64,000 nucleotides of DNA from Hoeflea sp. GTDB lineage: Bacteria; Pseudomonadota; Alphaproteobacteria; Rhizobiales; Rhizobiaceae. The notes beneath the pieces are model-generated. The model did not search any database. It worked only from the letters and a program-made list of their open reading frames with translations, and was not told the origin of the DNA. Location of the stretch: the NCBI GenBank assembly GCA_019084245.1, contig JAHRFE010000028.1, positions 558,001 through 622,000 of the forward strand, written 5' to 3'. The number at the start of each line of letters is the position of its first letter. Positions within the stretch are counted from its first letter, which is position 1. A program made the position numbers and the translations under genes. This document shows positions 17,254 through 26,989 of the stretch, one piece after another.

Positions 17254-19296
17254 TCAGTCGCTGCGGAACGAGCGCCAGGCGATGACCTGGCGCAGCAGCA
17301 CCGGCGAGGCCAGGCCCACGCCAATCAGCATGGTGGTCAGGCCCGGCGCCACGATCAGCAACGCCACCAGGCCAAGCCACACCCGTTCCAGCCTTGCGAG
17401 CGGCGCCACCATGAAGCCGGTGAAGGCGCCGGCGAGCAGCACGATTCCGAGCGTGGCGCCCGTCAGCGTGATGGCGAAGGCCTCCCAGGTGAAGCCTTGC
17501 GTCACGATCAGCAGCGCCGGCGAATAGACGAAGACGAACGGCACCAGCGCCTTGGCGATGCCGAGCCGGAAGGCCGTATTGCCGGTCTGGAACGGGTTGG
17601 AGCCGGCAATGCCCGCCGCCGCATAGGCCGCCAGCGCCACCGGCGGCGTGATGTCGGCCAGGACGCCGTAATAGAACACGAAGAAGTGCGACACGATCGG
17701 CTCGACGCCGAGCAGCGACAAGGCGGGAGCCGCAACCGAAACCAGGATGATGTAGGTCGCGGTGGTGGGAATGCCCGCGCCCATCAGGATGCAGGCAAAC
17801 GCCGTGAACAGAAGCGTGAAGAACAGCGCCAGCGCATTGATGGTCACCCAACCATCGGGCAGCAGCGGCGTCAGCGTCGCTCCGATGTTGGCGGCCGTCT
17901 GGGTGATGATGAAGGACAGGCGGAAGGCGGTGCCGGTCAGCGTGACGACGCCAACGACAATGCCGACCACGGCCGCAGCCGCGCCCACGGCGAGCGCGTA
18001 TTTGGCGCCGAGCGACAGCGCGTCGATCAGGTCCTTCACCGTCAGCCGGTTGTGCGGCGTGATGAAGCCGACGACGATGCAGGCGGTGATGCCCCAGACC
18101 GCGGCATAGTCCGGCGTGCGGCCGGAGAGAATCAGGAACATCAGGATCAGCAGCGGAATCACCGCCAGCCAGTTGTCGGTGAACACCTTCACCATCTGCG
18201 GCATTTCGTCGGGGCGCAGGCCGCGCAGGCCCAGGCGCTTGGCCTCGAAATGCACCATGGCGAAGATGCCGACATAGTGCAGAAGTGCGGGGAACATCGC
18301 GGCATAGACGATGTCGCGATAGGGAATCTCGAGAAACTCGACCATGATGAAGGCGGCAGCCCCCATGATCGGCGGGGTGATCTGCCCGCCGGTCGAGGCC
18401 GTCGCCTCGACGGCCGCGGCGAAATGCGGGCGGTAGCCGACCTTCTTCATCGCCGGGATGGTCAGCGATCCGGTGGTCACCGTGTTGGCGATGGAGGACC
18501 CCGAGATCGTGCCGAGCAGTGCCGACGAGAAGATCGCCACCTTGGCCGGTCCCCCGGCATAGCGCCCGGCAATCGAGGAGGCTGCGTCGATGAACAGCTT
18601 GCCGAGCCCGATGCGGGTCGCCAGCACCCCGAACAGCACGAACAGGAACACGTATTTTGCCACCGCACCCACGGCGATGCCGTAGATGCCCTGGTCGGTC
18701 ATGTAGAGATGGTTGACCAGCGCGTTCCACGACGCGCCCGGGTGGCGGAAGACGCCGGGCATGTATTGCCCGAACATGCCGTAAGCCATGAAGGCCACGG
18801 CAATCGCCGTCAGCGTCCAGCCGATGGAGCGCCGCGCCGCTTCCAGTGTGAGCAGGATCAGCGCGGTGCCCATGAACACGTCGAACCCGGAGGGGTTGCC
18901 GACGCGCACGGAGACGGCGCTTGCGGGCAGCAGCGGCAGATAGAGCGCCGCCGCGACGGCAAGCAGGCCAAAGCCCCAGTCCCAGATGCCGATGCCGCCG
19001 GGTCGCAGCAGGCTTGAGGGATAGAGCGTGTCGTTTTCGCGGCGAGTTGCGCCGAACACCAGGAAGATCAGCCCCAGCACGAAGGAGATATGGATGCCGC
19101 GATGGACGAGCTCGCGGATCAGGCCGAAGCCGGCTGCGTAATAATGGTAGATCGACATGGCGACCAGCGCCGCGGTGACGAGCAACGCCACTGTCCTGCC
19201 GGTCGGCCGGAACGCCATTTCCGGATCGTATTTGCGCTCAAGTTCGGCCAGGTCGATGACTGGCTCGTCGCTTGCTCGATTGTCGGTCCCGCTCAT
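17254..19296 (-). CDS. TRAP transporter fused permease (TAXI type, 4TM/12TM)
   Basis: The 680-residue polytopic protein fuses the small (DctQ-like) and large (DctM-like) membrane subunits, as is normal for TAXI-class TRAP transporters. GTISGSSIANTVTTGSLTIP and ASTGGQITPPIMGAAAFIMV are DctM-domain hallmarks. Import is driven by an ion gradient. The partner binding protein is encoded just upstream, separated by 145 bases with three tandem GC-rich repeats. The substrate is unknown; characterised or suggested TAXI substrates include glutamate/glutamine and dicarboxylates. Confidence 0.92.
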   Translation of the reverse strand: MSGTDNRASDEPVIDLAELERKYDPEMAFRPTGRTVALLVTAALVAMSIYHYYAAGFGLIRELVHRGIHISFVLGLIFLVFGATRRENDTLYPSSLLRPGGIGIWDWGFGLLAVAAALYLPLLPASAVSVRVGNPSGFDVFMGTALILLTLEAARRSIGWTLTAIAVAFMAYGMFGQYMPGVFRHPGASWNALVNHLYMTDQGIYGIAVGAVAKYVFLFVLFGVLATRIGLGKLFIDAASSIAGRYAGGPAKVAIFSSALLGTISGSSIANTVTTGSLTIPAMKKVGYRPHFAAAVEATASTGGQITPPIMGAAAFIMVEFLEIPYRDIVYAAMFPALLHYVGIFAMVHFEAKRLGLRGLRPDEMPQMVKVFTDNWLAVIPLLILMFLILSGRTPDYAAVWGITACIVVGFITPHNRLTVKDLIDALSLGAKYALAVGAAAAVVGIVVGVVTLTGTAFRLSFIITQTAANIGATLTPLLPDGWVTINALALFFTLLFTAFACILMGAGIPTTATYIILVSVAAPALSLLGVEPIVSHFFVFYYGVLADITPPVALAAYAAAGIAGSNPFQTGNTAFRLGIAKALVPFVFVYSPALLIVTQGFTWEAFAITLTGATLGIVLLAGAFTGFMVAPLARLERVWLGLVALLIVAPGLTTMLIGVGLASPVLLRQVIAWRSFRSD

Positions 19297-19312
19297 GGTG
19301 CTTCCCCGGCTT

Positions 19313-19416
19313 CATAAAATACGGCCGCCCCGGTTGCCCGGCCCGGCCACATAAATACGGCCGCCCGGTTGCCCGGCCTGGCATACAAATGAGGCCGCCC
19401 GGTTGCCCGGGCGGCC
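19313..19416. repeat. Three tandem ~34-bp GC-rich repeats in the TRAP leader
   Basis: Units start near 19313, 19350 and 19383. Each has an AT-rich head (ATAAAATAC, ATAAATAC, ATACAAATG) followed by GGCCGCCC(C)GGTTGCCCGG. The third copy closes into a perfect hairpin, GGCCGCCCG (19393-19401) with CGGGCGGCC (19408-19416), and may attenuate transcription between the binding-protein and permease genes. Confidence 0.75.
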
Positions 19417-19441
19417 AGAAGTGATCTTGCTGCCGCCAGGC

Positions 19442-20464
19442 CTACTGGATCAGGCCGGCTTCACGGTAGAATTTTTCCGCGCCCGCATGCAGCGGGATGC
19501 CGATGCCCTCAAGCGCGGTTTCCTTGGTCACCGACTTGCCCTTGGCGTGGCCCGCATCGAGCAGCGCGCGGGTGCTGTCGTTCCACAGCGCCTTGGTGAT
19601 CTCGTAGATCAGGTCCTCGGTCTGGGTGGCGCTGGTCAGCCACTGCGCGCCCACGGCGACGGTGTCGGTGCCCGGAACGTCCTGATAGACGCCGTCCGGG
19701 ATCGGATCCTTGGAGAAGAAGGAATATTCGGCGATCATCGCGTCGACTTCCGGGCCGGAAATCGGCACCAGCACCACTTCGGCGCTCGAGGCCAGTTCCA
19801 CCAGCGTGCCGGCCGGATAGCCGCCGACGAAGAACAGCGCGTCGAGCTGGCCGTTGCGGATGGCGTCCGACGCCGGGCCGGGCTTGAGGTTCTCGACGGT
19901 GATGTCGGCTTCGGTCAGCCCGAACGCCGCCAGGATCAGCTGGGCGTCGACATAGGTGCCCGAGCCGGGCTCGTCGAGCGAGACGCGCTTGCCCTTGAGA
20001 TCGGCGACGGAGGCGATGCCCGACTCCTTGGACGCCACCAGGTGGATGTGCTCCGGGTAGAGTGCGGCGATGGCGCGCAACTCCTGCATCGGCTCCTGAC
20101 CCTCGAACGTTCCGGTGCCGGAATAGGCCCAGTAGGCGACGTCCGACTGGGAGAAGCCCGAGCTCAGGATGCCCGACTTGATGCCGTTGACATTGGCGAC
20201 CGAGCCGCGCGAGGACTGGGCGATGGCCACCAGGCCGGGAACGCCGCAGGATCCGCCGTCATCGCAGCCGCGTGACCCGGGCGGGTTGGAAATCGCGTTG
20301 GCGATGGCGCCGCCGAGCGGGAAGTAGGTGCCGCCGGTGCCGCCGGTGCCGATCGAGAAGAAGTTCATGTCCTGGGCCTGGACCCCGGAGGCCCCGATCA
20401 CCAGGACGGCGCTGACCGCTGCGGCCTTCGCCGTGCGCGTGAACAAAGTCGTGAAAATTCCCAT
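19442..20464 (-). CDS. TAXI family TRAP transporter solute-binding protein
   Basis: The 340-residue product has a signal peptide (about residues 1-29, ending GVQA) followed by QDMNFFSIGTGGTGGTYFPL, the motif that opens TAXI-family periplasmic receptors. Later segments GSCGVPGLVAIAQSSRGSVA and KRVSLDEPGSGT fit the same family. The ATG at 20464 was chosen because CAGGGAG lies six bases upstream and the signal peptide then starts cleanly. It would bind a small solute in the periplasm for the TRAP permease encoded next. An upstream terminator-like hairpin suggests it has its own promoter. Confidence 0.92.
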   Translation of the reverse strand: MGIFTTLFTRTAKAAAVSAVLVIGASGVQAQDMNFFSIGTGGTGGTYFPLGGAIANAISNPPGSRGCDDGGSCGVPGLVAIAQSSRGSVANVNGIKSGILSSGFSQSDVAYWAYSGTGTFEGQEPMQELRAIAALYPEHIHLVASKESGIASVADLKGKRVSLDEPGSGTYVDAQLILAAFGLTEADITVENLKPGPASDAIRNGQLDALFFVGGYPAGTLVELASSAEVVLVPISGPEVDAMIAEYSFFSKDPIPDGVYQDVPGTDTVAVGAQWLTSATQTEDLIYEITKALWNDSTRALLDAGHAKGKSVTKETALEGIGIPLHAGAEKFYREAGLIQ

Positions 20465-20560
20465 GCGTATCTCCCTGTGTTCCGGCGGTCTGGCTTGCAG
20501 CTCAGCCACCTTTTCATTCTGCCGGCAATGTTGCCGTTTGTGACGGATTTGTCAAAGGCC

Positions 20561-20604
20561 GGCCCGGGCTCCTGCACCCGTCAGGTGGGTCGGAGATCCG
20601 GGCC
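20561..20604 (-). terminator. Terminator after the AstE-like gene
   Basis: Directly after the stop codon on the minus strand, GGCCCGG pairs with CCCGGGCC, with CTCC/GGAG and ACCC/GGGT pairs stacked inside. A weak TTTG follows. It separates the hydrolase gene from the TRAP genes. Confidence 0.6.
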
Positions 20605-20605
20605 G

Positions 20606-21664
20606 TCAATCCTCCAGCGCGCCGATCCGCGCCGATGGCGAGGGCCGGTCGGCGACCAGCTTCAACAGATCGTCGCCCATGCGGATGAAGCGGCGCGACC
20701 GCCGCGTCAGCACGAAACCCTTCTGCGGCGCATGCACCTGAGCCGCGCCCCCGGGCTCGCCCGGGCGGGTGACGACTTCCGCCACCAGCTGCCCCGCCTC
20801 CACCTGATCGCCGGGCGAAACATGATAGAGAATGGTGCCGCCCACCGGCGCCTTGATCATCTCGACATGGGCGATCGGCTCGGCGACAAAGTCCGGCCTG
20901 AGCTCCGCCGCTGTCATGGCGTCATCGGTGATCACGCCGCGCATCACCAGGAAGCGGTAGAGCCCTTGCGCATCCTTGCGGGCGAGAACCGGGTCGACAT
21001 CGAGCTGGCCGCGCAGCTCCACCGTAGTGCAGCAATGGCCGGTGAGATCGCCGCCCTTGGCGTTGGCCACCATCTGGGCGAAGGCCGCCTCCTCGAAGGC
21101 GCAATCGGAGCCAGCGTTCCACAGCACCGCGGCTTCCGCATCGAGGCACGCCGCCAGATCGGCCATCTCCGGCCAGAGCCGGTCGGGAATATAGAGATAC
21201 TGCACGCCCTCGTCGTCGCAGTGCAGGTCGAGCACGACCCTGTGATTGTCGGCCAGTTCCAGAAGCCGGCTCTTGAGCCGGCGGTCGGTGAACACGGCGG
21301 ATGTCGCCCCATCGAGCCTGCGCACGCCCTGCGCATCGGGAATCGGGAAATCCCGGTTGAAATTGATCCGGTTTCCCCCGTAGAACCGGCCCATGTGCTG
21401 GCTGAACATGTGCTGCGCCGCGCCCACCGGGTTGGCCTGGGGCACCAGCGTCAGCGACCCGCGCAGCCGGCCCTCGGCCTCGGCCCTGACCAGTTCCGGG
21501 ATCAGGTAATGCAGCGCCGCCGGCCCGGGCCGTTCATCGGCATGGAGTGCTGCCTGGATATAGACACTGGGGGCTGCCGCATCGCTGCCCGAAAGCCGGT
21601 GCACGACCAGCTCATAGGCAATGCCCGGGGTTTCGCCTGCCAGTGTCTCGATCTCGGTCTTCAT
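20606..21664 (-). CDS. Succinylglutamate desuccinylase/aspartoacylase family hydrolase
   Basis: The 352-residue protein carries the zinc site of the M14-like AstE/AspA family: His41 and Glu44 in ALHADERPG, and a third likely His ligand in VVLDLHCDDEG. The region NRINFNRDFP matches the substrate-binding Asn/Arg of the family. A C-terminal beta-rich domain (residues 250-352) is shared with other AstE-like proteins. It should remove an acyl group from an N-acyl amino acid or similar amide in the cytoplasm. It sits with a TAXI transporter and a PYROXD2-like oxidoreductase on one strand, which suggests uptake and processing of an acylated compound. The substrate is not determinable. Confidence 0.83.
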   Translation of the reverse strand: MKTEIETLAGETPGIAYELVVHRLSGSDAAAPSVYIQAALHADERPGPAALHYLIPELVRAEAEGRLRGSLTLVPQANPVGAAQHMFSQHMGRFYGGNRINFNRDFPIPDAQGVRRLDGATSAVFTDRRLKSRLLELADNHRVVLDLHCDDEGVQYLYIPDRLWPEMADLAACLDAEAAVLWNAGSDCAFEEAAFAQMVANAKGGDLTGHCCTTVELRGQLDVDPVLARKDAQGLYRFLVMRGVITDDAMTAAELRPDFVAEPIAHVEMIKAPVGGTILYHVSPGDQVEAGQLVAEVVTRPGEPGGAAQVHAPQKGFVLTRRSRRFIRMGDDLLKLVADRPSPSARIGALED

Positions 21665-21750
21665 CGCGTCTCACCTTGAAATGCCGTGGGGGAAATGGAA
21701 TCGGGATTGCGGGGGCCGCCTGCCGCGCCCTGCCGCTTCGGCGTGGAGGA

Positions 21751-23358
21751 TTACACGCGCCGGGCGCTTATGTCGCTCAGAATCTCGCGCGCCGCATTGT
21801 GCCCCGGCACGCCGGTGACGCCGCCGCCCGGATGGGTCGACGAGCCGCACATGTAGAGCCCCTTGAGCGGCCCGCGATAGGCGCCATAGCCGAGCATGGG
21901 CCGTGCCGAAAACAGCTGGTTGAGGCTCAGCTTGCCATGAAAGATGTCGCCGCCGACCAGCGAGAGCTTGCGTTCGAGATCGAGCGGCGAGAGCGCCTGG
22001 CGGCCAATGACGCTGTCCCTGAACCCCGGCGCCTGGCGCTCGACCGTGTCGATCATCAGGTCGGCCACCGTGTCGCGGTGATCGTCCCAGGACGATCCTC
22101 CAGGGAAACCGTCGGGCAGGGTCGGCGCCACATGCTGGCAGAACAGGCTCGCGACATGCTTGCCCGCGGGCGCAAGACTGTCGTCCAGCGTCGAGGGGAT
22201 CAGCATCTCGACGACCGGTTGGCGCGACCAGCCATGCGCCCGCGACTCGAGATAGGCGCGGTCCATGTACTCAAGCGACGGCGCGATGATGATGCCGGCG
22301 GTCAGGTGATCGCCCGGCTCGGGTCGCGCAGTGAACCGCGGCAGCCGGTCGAGCGCCACGTTCATCCGGAAGGTGCCGGACCCGCTCTGCCAGTGCCCGA
22401 TGCGGCGCCGGAAATCCTCGGGCAGCGGCGCAGCGGCAAGCAGAGTGCCGACCAGCAACTGCGGATGAATGTTGGAGGCGACCAGATCCGCCGGATGGCG
22501 CGCGCCATCTTCTGTCACCACCGCGCTGACGCGGCCCCCTTCCGTCTCGATCGTCGCCACCGGCGTGGCCGTCCTGATCGTCACGCCCTTTTCCGCGCAG
22601 GCCCGGCGCATGGCCTCGGTGATCGCGCCCATGCCGCCGATGGCGTGGCCCCAGGCGCCGCGCTTGCCGTTGACCTCGCCGAAGCAGTGATGCAGCAGAA
22701 CATAGCCGGTCCCCGGCGCATGCGGGCTGGTCCAGGCGCCGACAATGCCGTCGAAGCCGAACAGCGCCTTGACCGGATCGCTTTCGAACCAGCGGTCGAG
22801 GATCTCGGACGCCGAACAGGTGAAGAGATCGAGCACATCGCGGCGCGCATCAAGCGAGAGCTGCGAGAACCGCCGGCCCAGCGACGCCGTCTTCAGAAGT
22901 TCCGGCACGGCCGACAGCCAGTTGCCTTCGGTGACGTTCGGCGGGGTGACCAGCAGCAGGTCGCGCAGCACCGACGCGGCGTTTTCCAGCATCCGCTCAT
23001 AGCCGTCGAGCGCCGCGGCATCGCGCTCGGAAAATTGCGCCACCGATTGGCGGGTTCGTCCGGGCCCGGCCTCCAGCACCCGTCCATCGGGCAGCGGCAG
23101 GAAATTGCCCATGCGCCGCTCGACGATCTCGAGACCATGACGGGCAAGCTCGAGATCAGCGATCACCTTGGGATTGAGCAGCGACACCGTGTAGGACGCC
23201 ACCGAATTGCGAAAACCGGGATGAAACTCCTCGGTCACCGCCGCCCCGCCGATGATGTCGCGTTTCTCCAGAACCGTGACCTTGTGCCCGGCCTTGGCCA
23301 GATACCAGGCGCAGACCAGCCCGTTATGGCCGCCGCCGATCACCACCGCATGCTTCAT
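21751..23358 (-). CDS. Phytoene desaturase-like FAD oxidoreductase (PYROXD2-like)
   Basis: The 535-residue protein begins MKHAVVIGGGHNGLVCAWYL, a GxGxxG FAD-binding Rossmann motif, then VTVLEKRDIIGGAAVTEE. It ends with GPLKGLYMCGSSTHPGGGVT and GVPGHNAAREIL, the C-terminal FAD contact of carotenoid isomerase/desaturase-like enzymes. Length and the GGGHNGL variant fit the PYROXD2 (COG1233) group, whose reactions are largely unknown; no carotenoid genes are nearby. I chose ATG 23358 because the FAD motif then lies at the N-terminus. The stop is 86 bases before the AstE-like gene. Confidence 0.85.
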   Translation of the reverse strand: MKHAVVIGGGHNGLVCAWYLAKAGHKVTVLEKRDIIGGAAVTEEFHPGFRNSVASYTVSLLNPKVIADLELARHGLEIVERRMGNFLPLPDGRVLEAGPGRTRQSVAQFSERDAAALDGYERMLENAASVLRDLLLVTPPNVTEGNWLSAVPELLKTASLGRRFSQLSLDARRDVLDLFTCSASEILDRWFESDPVKALFGFDGIVGAWTSPHAPGTGYVLLHHCFGEVNGKRGAWGHAIGGMGAITEAMRRACAEKGVTIRTATPVATIETEGGRVSAVVTEDGARHPADLVASNIHPQLLVGTLLAAAPLPEDFRRRIGHWQSGSGTFRMNVALDRLPRFTARPEPGDHLTAGIIIAPSLEYMDRAYLESRAHGWSRQPVVEMLIPSTLDDSLAPAGKHVASLFCQHVAPTLPDGFPGGSSWDDHRDTVADLMIDTVERQAPGFRDSVIGRQALSPLDLERKLSLVGGDIFHGKLSLNQLFSARPMLGYGAYRGPLKGLYMCGSSTHPGGGVTGVPGHNAAREILSDISARRV

Positions 23359-23453
23359 GTTGATTCCCCGTCCGATACGGGGCGCATCCTGCACCGTCGG
23401 CCCGGAGCTGTGCAATGCCTCGCGCAATCCCGTGCGGCACAAAGCCTCAGGAT

Positions 23454-23830
23454 TCAGGAATCATTCGCCGGCTTTCGCGGAGCAAGCTTCTTCCTTGCGA
23501 TCTGGCGGGTGATCTGGTCGACCACCTCGCTTGGCACATCGGTGGTGAAGCGCAGATGCAGCCCGGTGTCGGTCCGGGCGATGGCGGCGCAGGAGAATTT
23601 CGCCTCCAGCCCCTCTATCACCAGATAGAGATGATCGGCCACCTGGCTTGGCAACGGCACCGCGACCAGCCGCTTTCGGACATGTTGAACATCTTGCAGG
23701 GCTGCGAGGTGTAGCCGCGCACCCCGCGGCGCAGATAGTACACCGTGCCTGGCTTGTTGACCGGCCGGCGCTTGTGAACGCGCTTCTCCTCGCCCGCCGG
23801 GCGCGTCAGATAGTTTCCCGGTGCGCTCAT
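23454..23830 (-). pseudogene. PilZ-like domain protein disrupted by a one-base frameshift
   Basis: From the ATG at 23830 the frame reads MSAPGNYLTRPAGEEKR, then KRRPVNKPGTVYYL and CKMFNMSESG. It then runs into an unrelated end at 23618. The neighbouring frame continues sensibly as LVAVPLPSQVADHLYLVIEG and ends at 23454. RRxxN, a following NMSxSG and the L-V-A-V-x-L-P strand match small PilZ/PilZ-like proteins of Hyphomicrobiales. The span from 23830 to 23454 is 377 bases; one added base near 23669 would give an uninterrupted 125-residue protein. Either the gene has a genuine deletion or the base was lost in sequencing. A role in c-di-GMP-type signalling is uncertain. Confidence 0.7.
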
Positions 23831-24043
23831 CTTGATCCCCGAACATCACGCATTGCTAATCTATAAGTTTTGGGGGGTTAAAAATAGGTTTAACTGCTGA
23901 AAATAGCCCGTAAGAATACGCCGGCGCTGCAAAGACATCGTAAACCATGGCTCAGCCGGATCCACGCGGCAGGCCCCTCGCACATGTCCTCCGGCCTCGC
24001 CGGCAGCCCTTGACGGCGGCGCGGCCTTGGTGCGCAATCGGGC

Positions 24044-25621
24044 ATGTCCGATCTCCTCGATGATTCGCCCAGCAACGCCACCGAGTTCACCGTCAGCGAA
24101 CTGTCCGGCTCGATCCGCCGCACGGTCGAGGACGCCTTCGGCTATGTGCGGGTGCGCGGCGAAATCTCCGGCTATCGCGGCCCGCATTCCTCGGGCCATG
24201 CCTATTTTTCCTTGAAGGACGACAAGGCCCGCATCGAGGCGGTGATCTGGAAAGGCGTATTCTCGCGGCTCACCCACCGGCCCGAGGAGGGGCTTGAGGT
24301 GATCGCCACCGGCAAGATCACCACCTATCCGGGCTCGTCGAAATACCAGATCGTCATCGAGGCGATCGAGCCCGCGGGCGCCGGCGCGCTGATGGCGCTG
24401 ATCGAGGAGCGGCGGCGCAGGCTCGCCGCCGAAGGCCTGTTTGACGAGGCGCGCAAGCAATTGCTGCCCTTCATGCCCGGCGTCATCGGGGTGGTGACTT
24501 CGCCCACCGGCGCGGTCATCCGCGACATCCTGCACCGGCTGGAAGACCGGTTTCCGGTCCATGTTATCGTCTGGCCGGTCCGGGTGCAGGGCGAGACCTC
24601 GGGCCAGGAAGTGGCGCAGGCCATCACCGGCTTCAACGCGCTCGCCCCCGGCGGCCCGATCGCCCGGCCGGAGCTGATCATCGTCGCCCGCGGCGGCGGC
24701 AGCCTCGAGGATCTATGGGGCTTCAATGACGAGGCAGTGGTGCGCGCCGCCGCCGGTTCGGACATCCCGCTGATCTCGGCCGTGGGCCACGAGACCGACT
24801 GGACGCTGATCGATCACGCGGCCGACCGCCGGGCGCCCACCCCCACGGGCGCCGCCGAAATGGCGGTCCCCGTCAAGGCCGATCTGGTGGCCGAGGTGGC
24901 AAGCCTTGCCGCGCGATTGAGATCGGCGCAGTCGCGCACGCTCGACCGCCGCCGCGAGGCCGTCCGCGGGCTGGCCCGCGCCTTGCCGACGCTTGACAGC
25001 GTGCTGGCGCTTCCACGCCAGCGGCTCGACCGTTCCGGCCAGGGCCTGGGCCAGGCGCTGCAGCTCAACACCGCCAACCGGCGGCGCCATTTCGAGCGCC
25101 AGGCCAGCCGCGTCACCCCGGTGGCGCTGGTCTCGGCGCTCCGCGACAAGCGCCAGATGGTCCGCGACAGGGCCGCGCGCGCCGACCGCGCCCAGGAACG
25201 CCGGCTCGATGCCTGGCGATCCCGTCTCGACCGGCACGCGGCAGTGCTCTCAGCCGTCCCGCGCCGCATCGCGGATCTGCAGTCCCGCGGCCGCGACCGC
25301 CTCAAGGGGCTGCATCACCGGGCCGACATCGCCCTCACCCAGCTGCTCGGCCAGCGCCGCCGGGGCTTGGGCGCCCAGTCCCGCATGCTGCAATCGCTGT
25401 CCTATCACAGCGTGCTCGGCCGCGGCTTCGCGGTGATCCGCGATTCCGATCGCGCCGTCCTGTCGCGCGCGACGCAGGTGAACGCCGGAACCCTGCTCGC
25501 CATCGAATTCGCCGACGGCGAGATCGCGGCACTCGCCCAGAGCTCCGACCAGCCCCCCTCCGCCCCGAAAAAACCGCCCCGCCCCAAACGCCGCGAACCC
25601 GGCCAGGGCAGCCTGTTCTAG
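24044..25621 (+). CDS. xseA: Exodeoxyribonuclease VII large subunit
   Basis: The 525-residue protein opens with an OB-fold ([39 protein letters not shown]). The catalytic core follows with [36 protein letters not shown] and [20 protein letters not shown], then a long helical region. These are the signature blocks of XseA, which with XseB cuts single-stranded DNA in mismatch repair and damage processing. The ATG at 24044 is five residues before the OB domain. The C-terminal tail is Pro/Lys-rich. It converges on the amine oxidase gene 18 bases away. Confidence 0.95.
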   Translation: MSDLLDDSPSNATEFTVSELSGSIRRTVEDAFGYVRVRGEISGYRGPHSSGHAYFSLKDDKARIEAVIWKGVFSRLTHRPEEGLEVIATGKITTYPGSSKYQIVIEAIEPAGAGALMALIEERRRRLAAEGLFDEARKQLLPFMPGVIGVVTSPTGAVIRDILHRLEDRFPVHVIVWPVRVQGETSGQEVAQAITGFNALAPGGPIARPELIIVARGGGSLEDLWGFNDEAVVRAAAGSDIPLISAVGHETDWTLIDHAADRRAPTPTGAAEMAVPVKADLVAEVASLAARLRSAQSRTLDRRREAVRGLARALPTLDSVLALPRQRLDRSGQGLGQALQLNTANRRRHFERQASRVTPVALVSALRDKRQMVRDRAARADRAQERRLDAWRSRLDRHAAVLSAVPRRIADLQSRGRDRLKGLHHRADIALTQLLGQRRRGLGAQSRMLQSLSYHSVLGRGFAVIRDSDRAVLSRATQVNAGTLLAIEFADGEIAALAQSSDQPPSAPKKPPRPKRREPGQGSLF

Positions 25622-25639
25622 ACGGCCTCGACGATAGGT

Positions 25640-26989
25640 TCAGCCGGCAATCAATCCGGCCGCGTCCTCGCCGGAGAGATAGGCGCCGTGGACCGTCGCG
25701 GGATGGTCGGCATGGGTGGCTTCGCCGGCAAAGACCAGGCGTCCGTCCCAGTCGGCGCCGGCAAGGGCCTGCCGTGTCTCCCGGCCGGTGCCGACAGCGG
25801 CGAAGGAATAGGACCCCAGCGCAAACGGGTCGCCGCCCCAGCGGCTGATCTCAACCGCCACCGGCTCCGGCGTCGCCGGACCGAAGATCGACCGGAGCGC
25901 CGCCATCGCCTCGGCGATGGTCGCGGCATCGTCGAGCGTCTCGATGTCACGGGCGGCTTCGGCGGCGTTGAAGCCCATCAGCACCGGTACGCCGCTGACG
26001 GCGCTCAGGGACAGCCATTGCGCCCAGCGGTCGTCGCGCGCGCCTAAATAGCTGAACACATCGCCGGATCCGGGCCAGAACACGCGCTCGAAGCGCAGGC
26101 AGCATTTGTTCAATAGCCCCATGCCGAGCGCGCCGATCGCCGCCGTCCTGGCCTTGCCGAGCGGATGGCCGAAGCCGATCTGTCCGGCCTTGAGCACGCC
26201 CAGCGGCACCGTCACCAGCGCATGACGCGCTTGGTGGACGGCGCCCGTGCCGGTGATGACGCGCACCCCAGTCCCTTCCTTCTCGATCCGGACCACGGCC
26301 GCGCCGGTCTCGATCTGCAGGCCTTGCGCCAGATGCGCGGGCAGCGCGCCATAGCCGCCCGGGAACATCACGTCGCCGCCGCCGTAGTTGCCGCTGTCGT
26401 CGAAATTCCATGCCGAAAGCTCCTGCCATCCGGCGGCATAATCGAGCTCGATCTCGGCATGGACGACATGCCGGACACGCCGCCGCATCTGGTCGTCGAG
26501 GCCGGCCCAGTCCGGCAGGGCCTCGACCGCGCGACCGAGCGAGATATCGGCGTCGCGCTCTTCGGCGCGGGCGCGGGCCTTGTCGATCAGGGCTTGGGCG
26601 CGCTCCGCCGCGTCATCGATGGGCGCGCGCCCGCCGCCGGGCGCAAACACCGGGTTCGGGTCCCAGCGCGTCAGCCTCCGCGGGACGCCCGCCGCGTCGG
26701 CCAGGCGCGTCAGCGGGTTGCCGTCGGTGCCGTGAATCCAGCTCGCGCCCAGGTCGACCGGGACGCCAGGCCATTTTGTGCTGGTCCATACCCGTCCACC
26801 GATCCGCGCGCGCGCCTCCAGCACGAGCGTTGCAATGCCGCGCTCGGTCAGCGCCCGGGCGGCCGCCAGGCCGGCCATGCCCGCGCCGATGTCGATCACA
26901 TCGGGCCGGGCCTGCGCCCCTGCCGGCGCGATGGGGCAGGCGGCCAACGCCATGCCAGCCAGAAATTCCCGTCGCGACACCATCCCCAT
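25640..26989 (-). CDS. Flavin-containing amine oxidase, Tat-exported
   Basis: The 449-residue protein has a twin-arginine signal (VSRREFLAGMALA, Arg6-Arg7) with a cleavage region at PAGAQA. The FAD site DIGAGMAGLAAARALTERG follows, then LEARARIGGRVWT and GASWIHGTDGNPL. The C-terminus has LVFAGEATHADHPATVHGA and YLSGEDAAG, the flavin-contact block of monoamine/polyamine oxidases (COG1231). It would oxidise a primary or secondary amine in the periplasm, releasing an aldehyde, ammonia and hydrogen peroxide. Both MGMVSRR (26989) and MVSRR (26983) are possible starts. The substrate is unknown and no neighbour points to one. Confidence 0.88.
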   Translation of the reverse strand: MGMVSRREFLAGMALAACPIAPAGAQARPDVIDIGAGMAGLAAARALTERGIATLVLEARARIGGRVWTSTKWPGVPVDLGASWIHGTDGNPLTRLADAAGVPRRLTRWDPNPVFAPGGGRAPIDDAAERAQALIDKARARAEERDADISLGRAVEALPDWAGLDDQMRRRVRHVVHAEIELDYAAGWQELSAWNFDDSGNYGGGDVMFPGGYGALPAHLAQGLQIETGAAVVRIEKEGTGVRVITGTGAVHQARHALVTVPLGVLKAGQIGFGHPLGKARTAAIGALGMGLLNKCCLRFERVFWPGSGDVFSYLGARDDRWAQWLSLSAVSGVPVLMGFNAAEAARDIETLDDAATIAEAMAALRSIFGPATPEPVAVEISRWGGDPFALGSYSFAAVGTGRETRQALAGADWDGRLVFAGEATHADHPATVHGAYLSGEDAAGLIAG

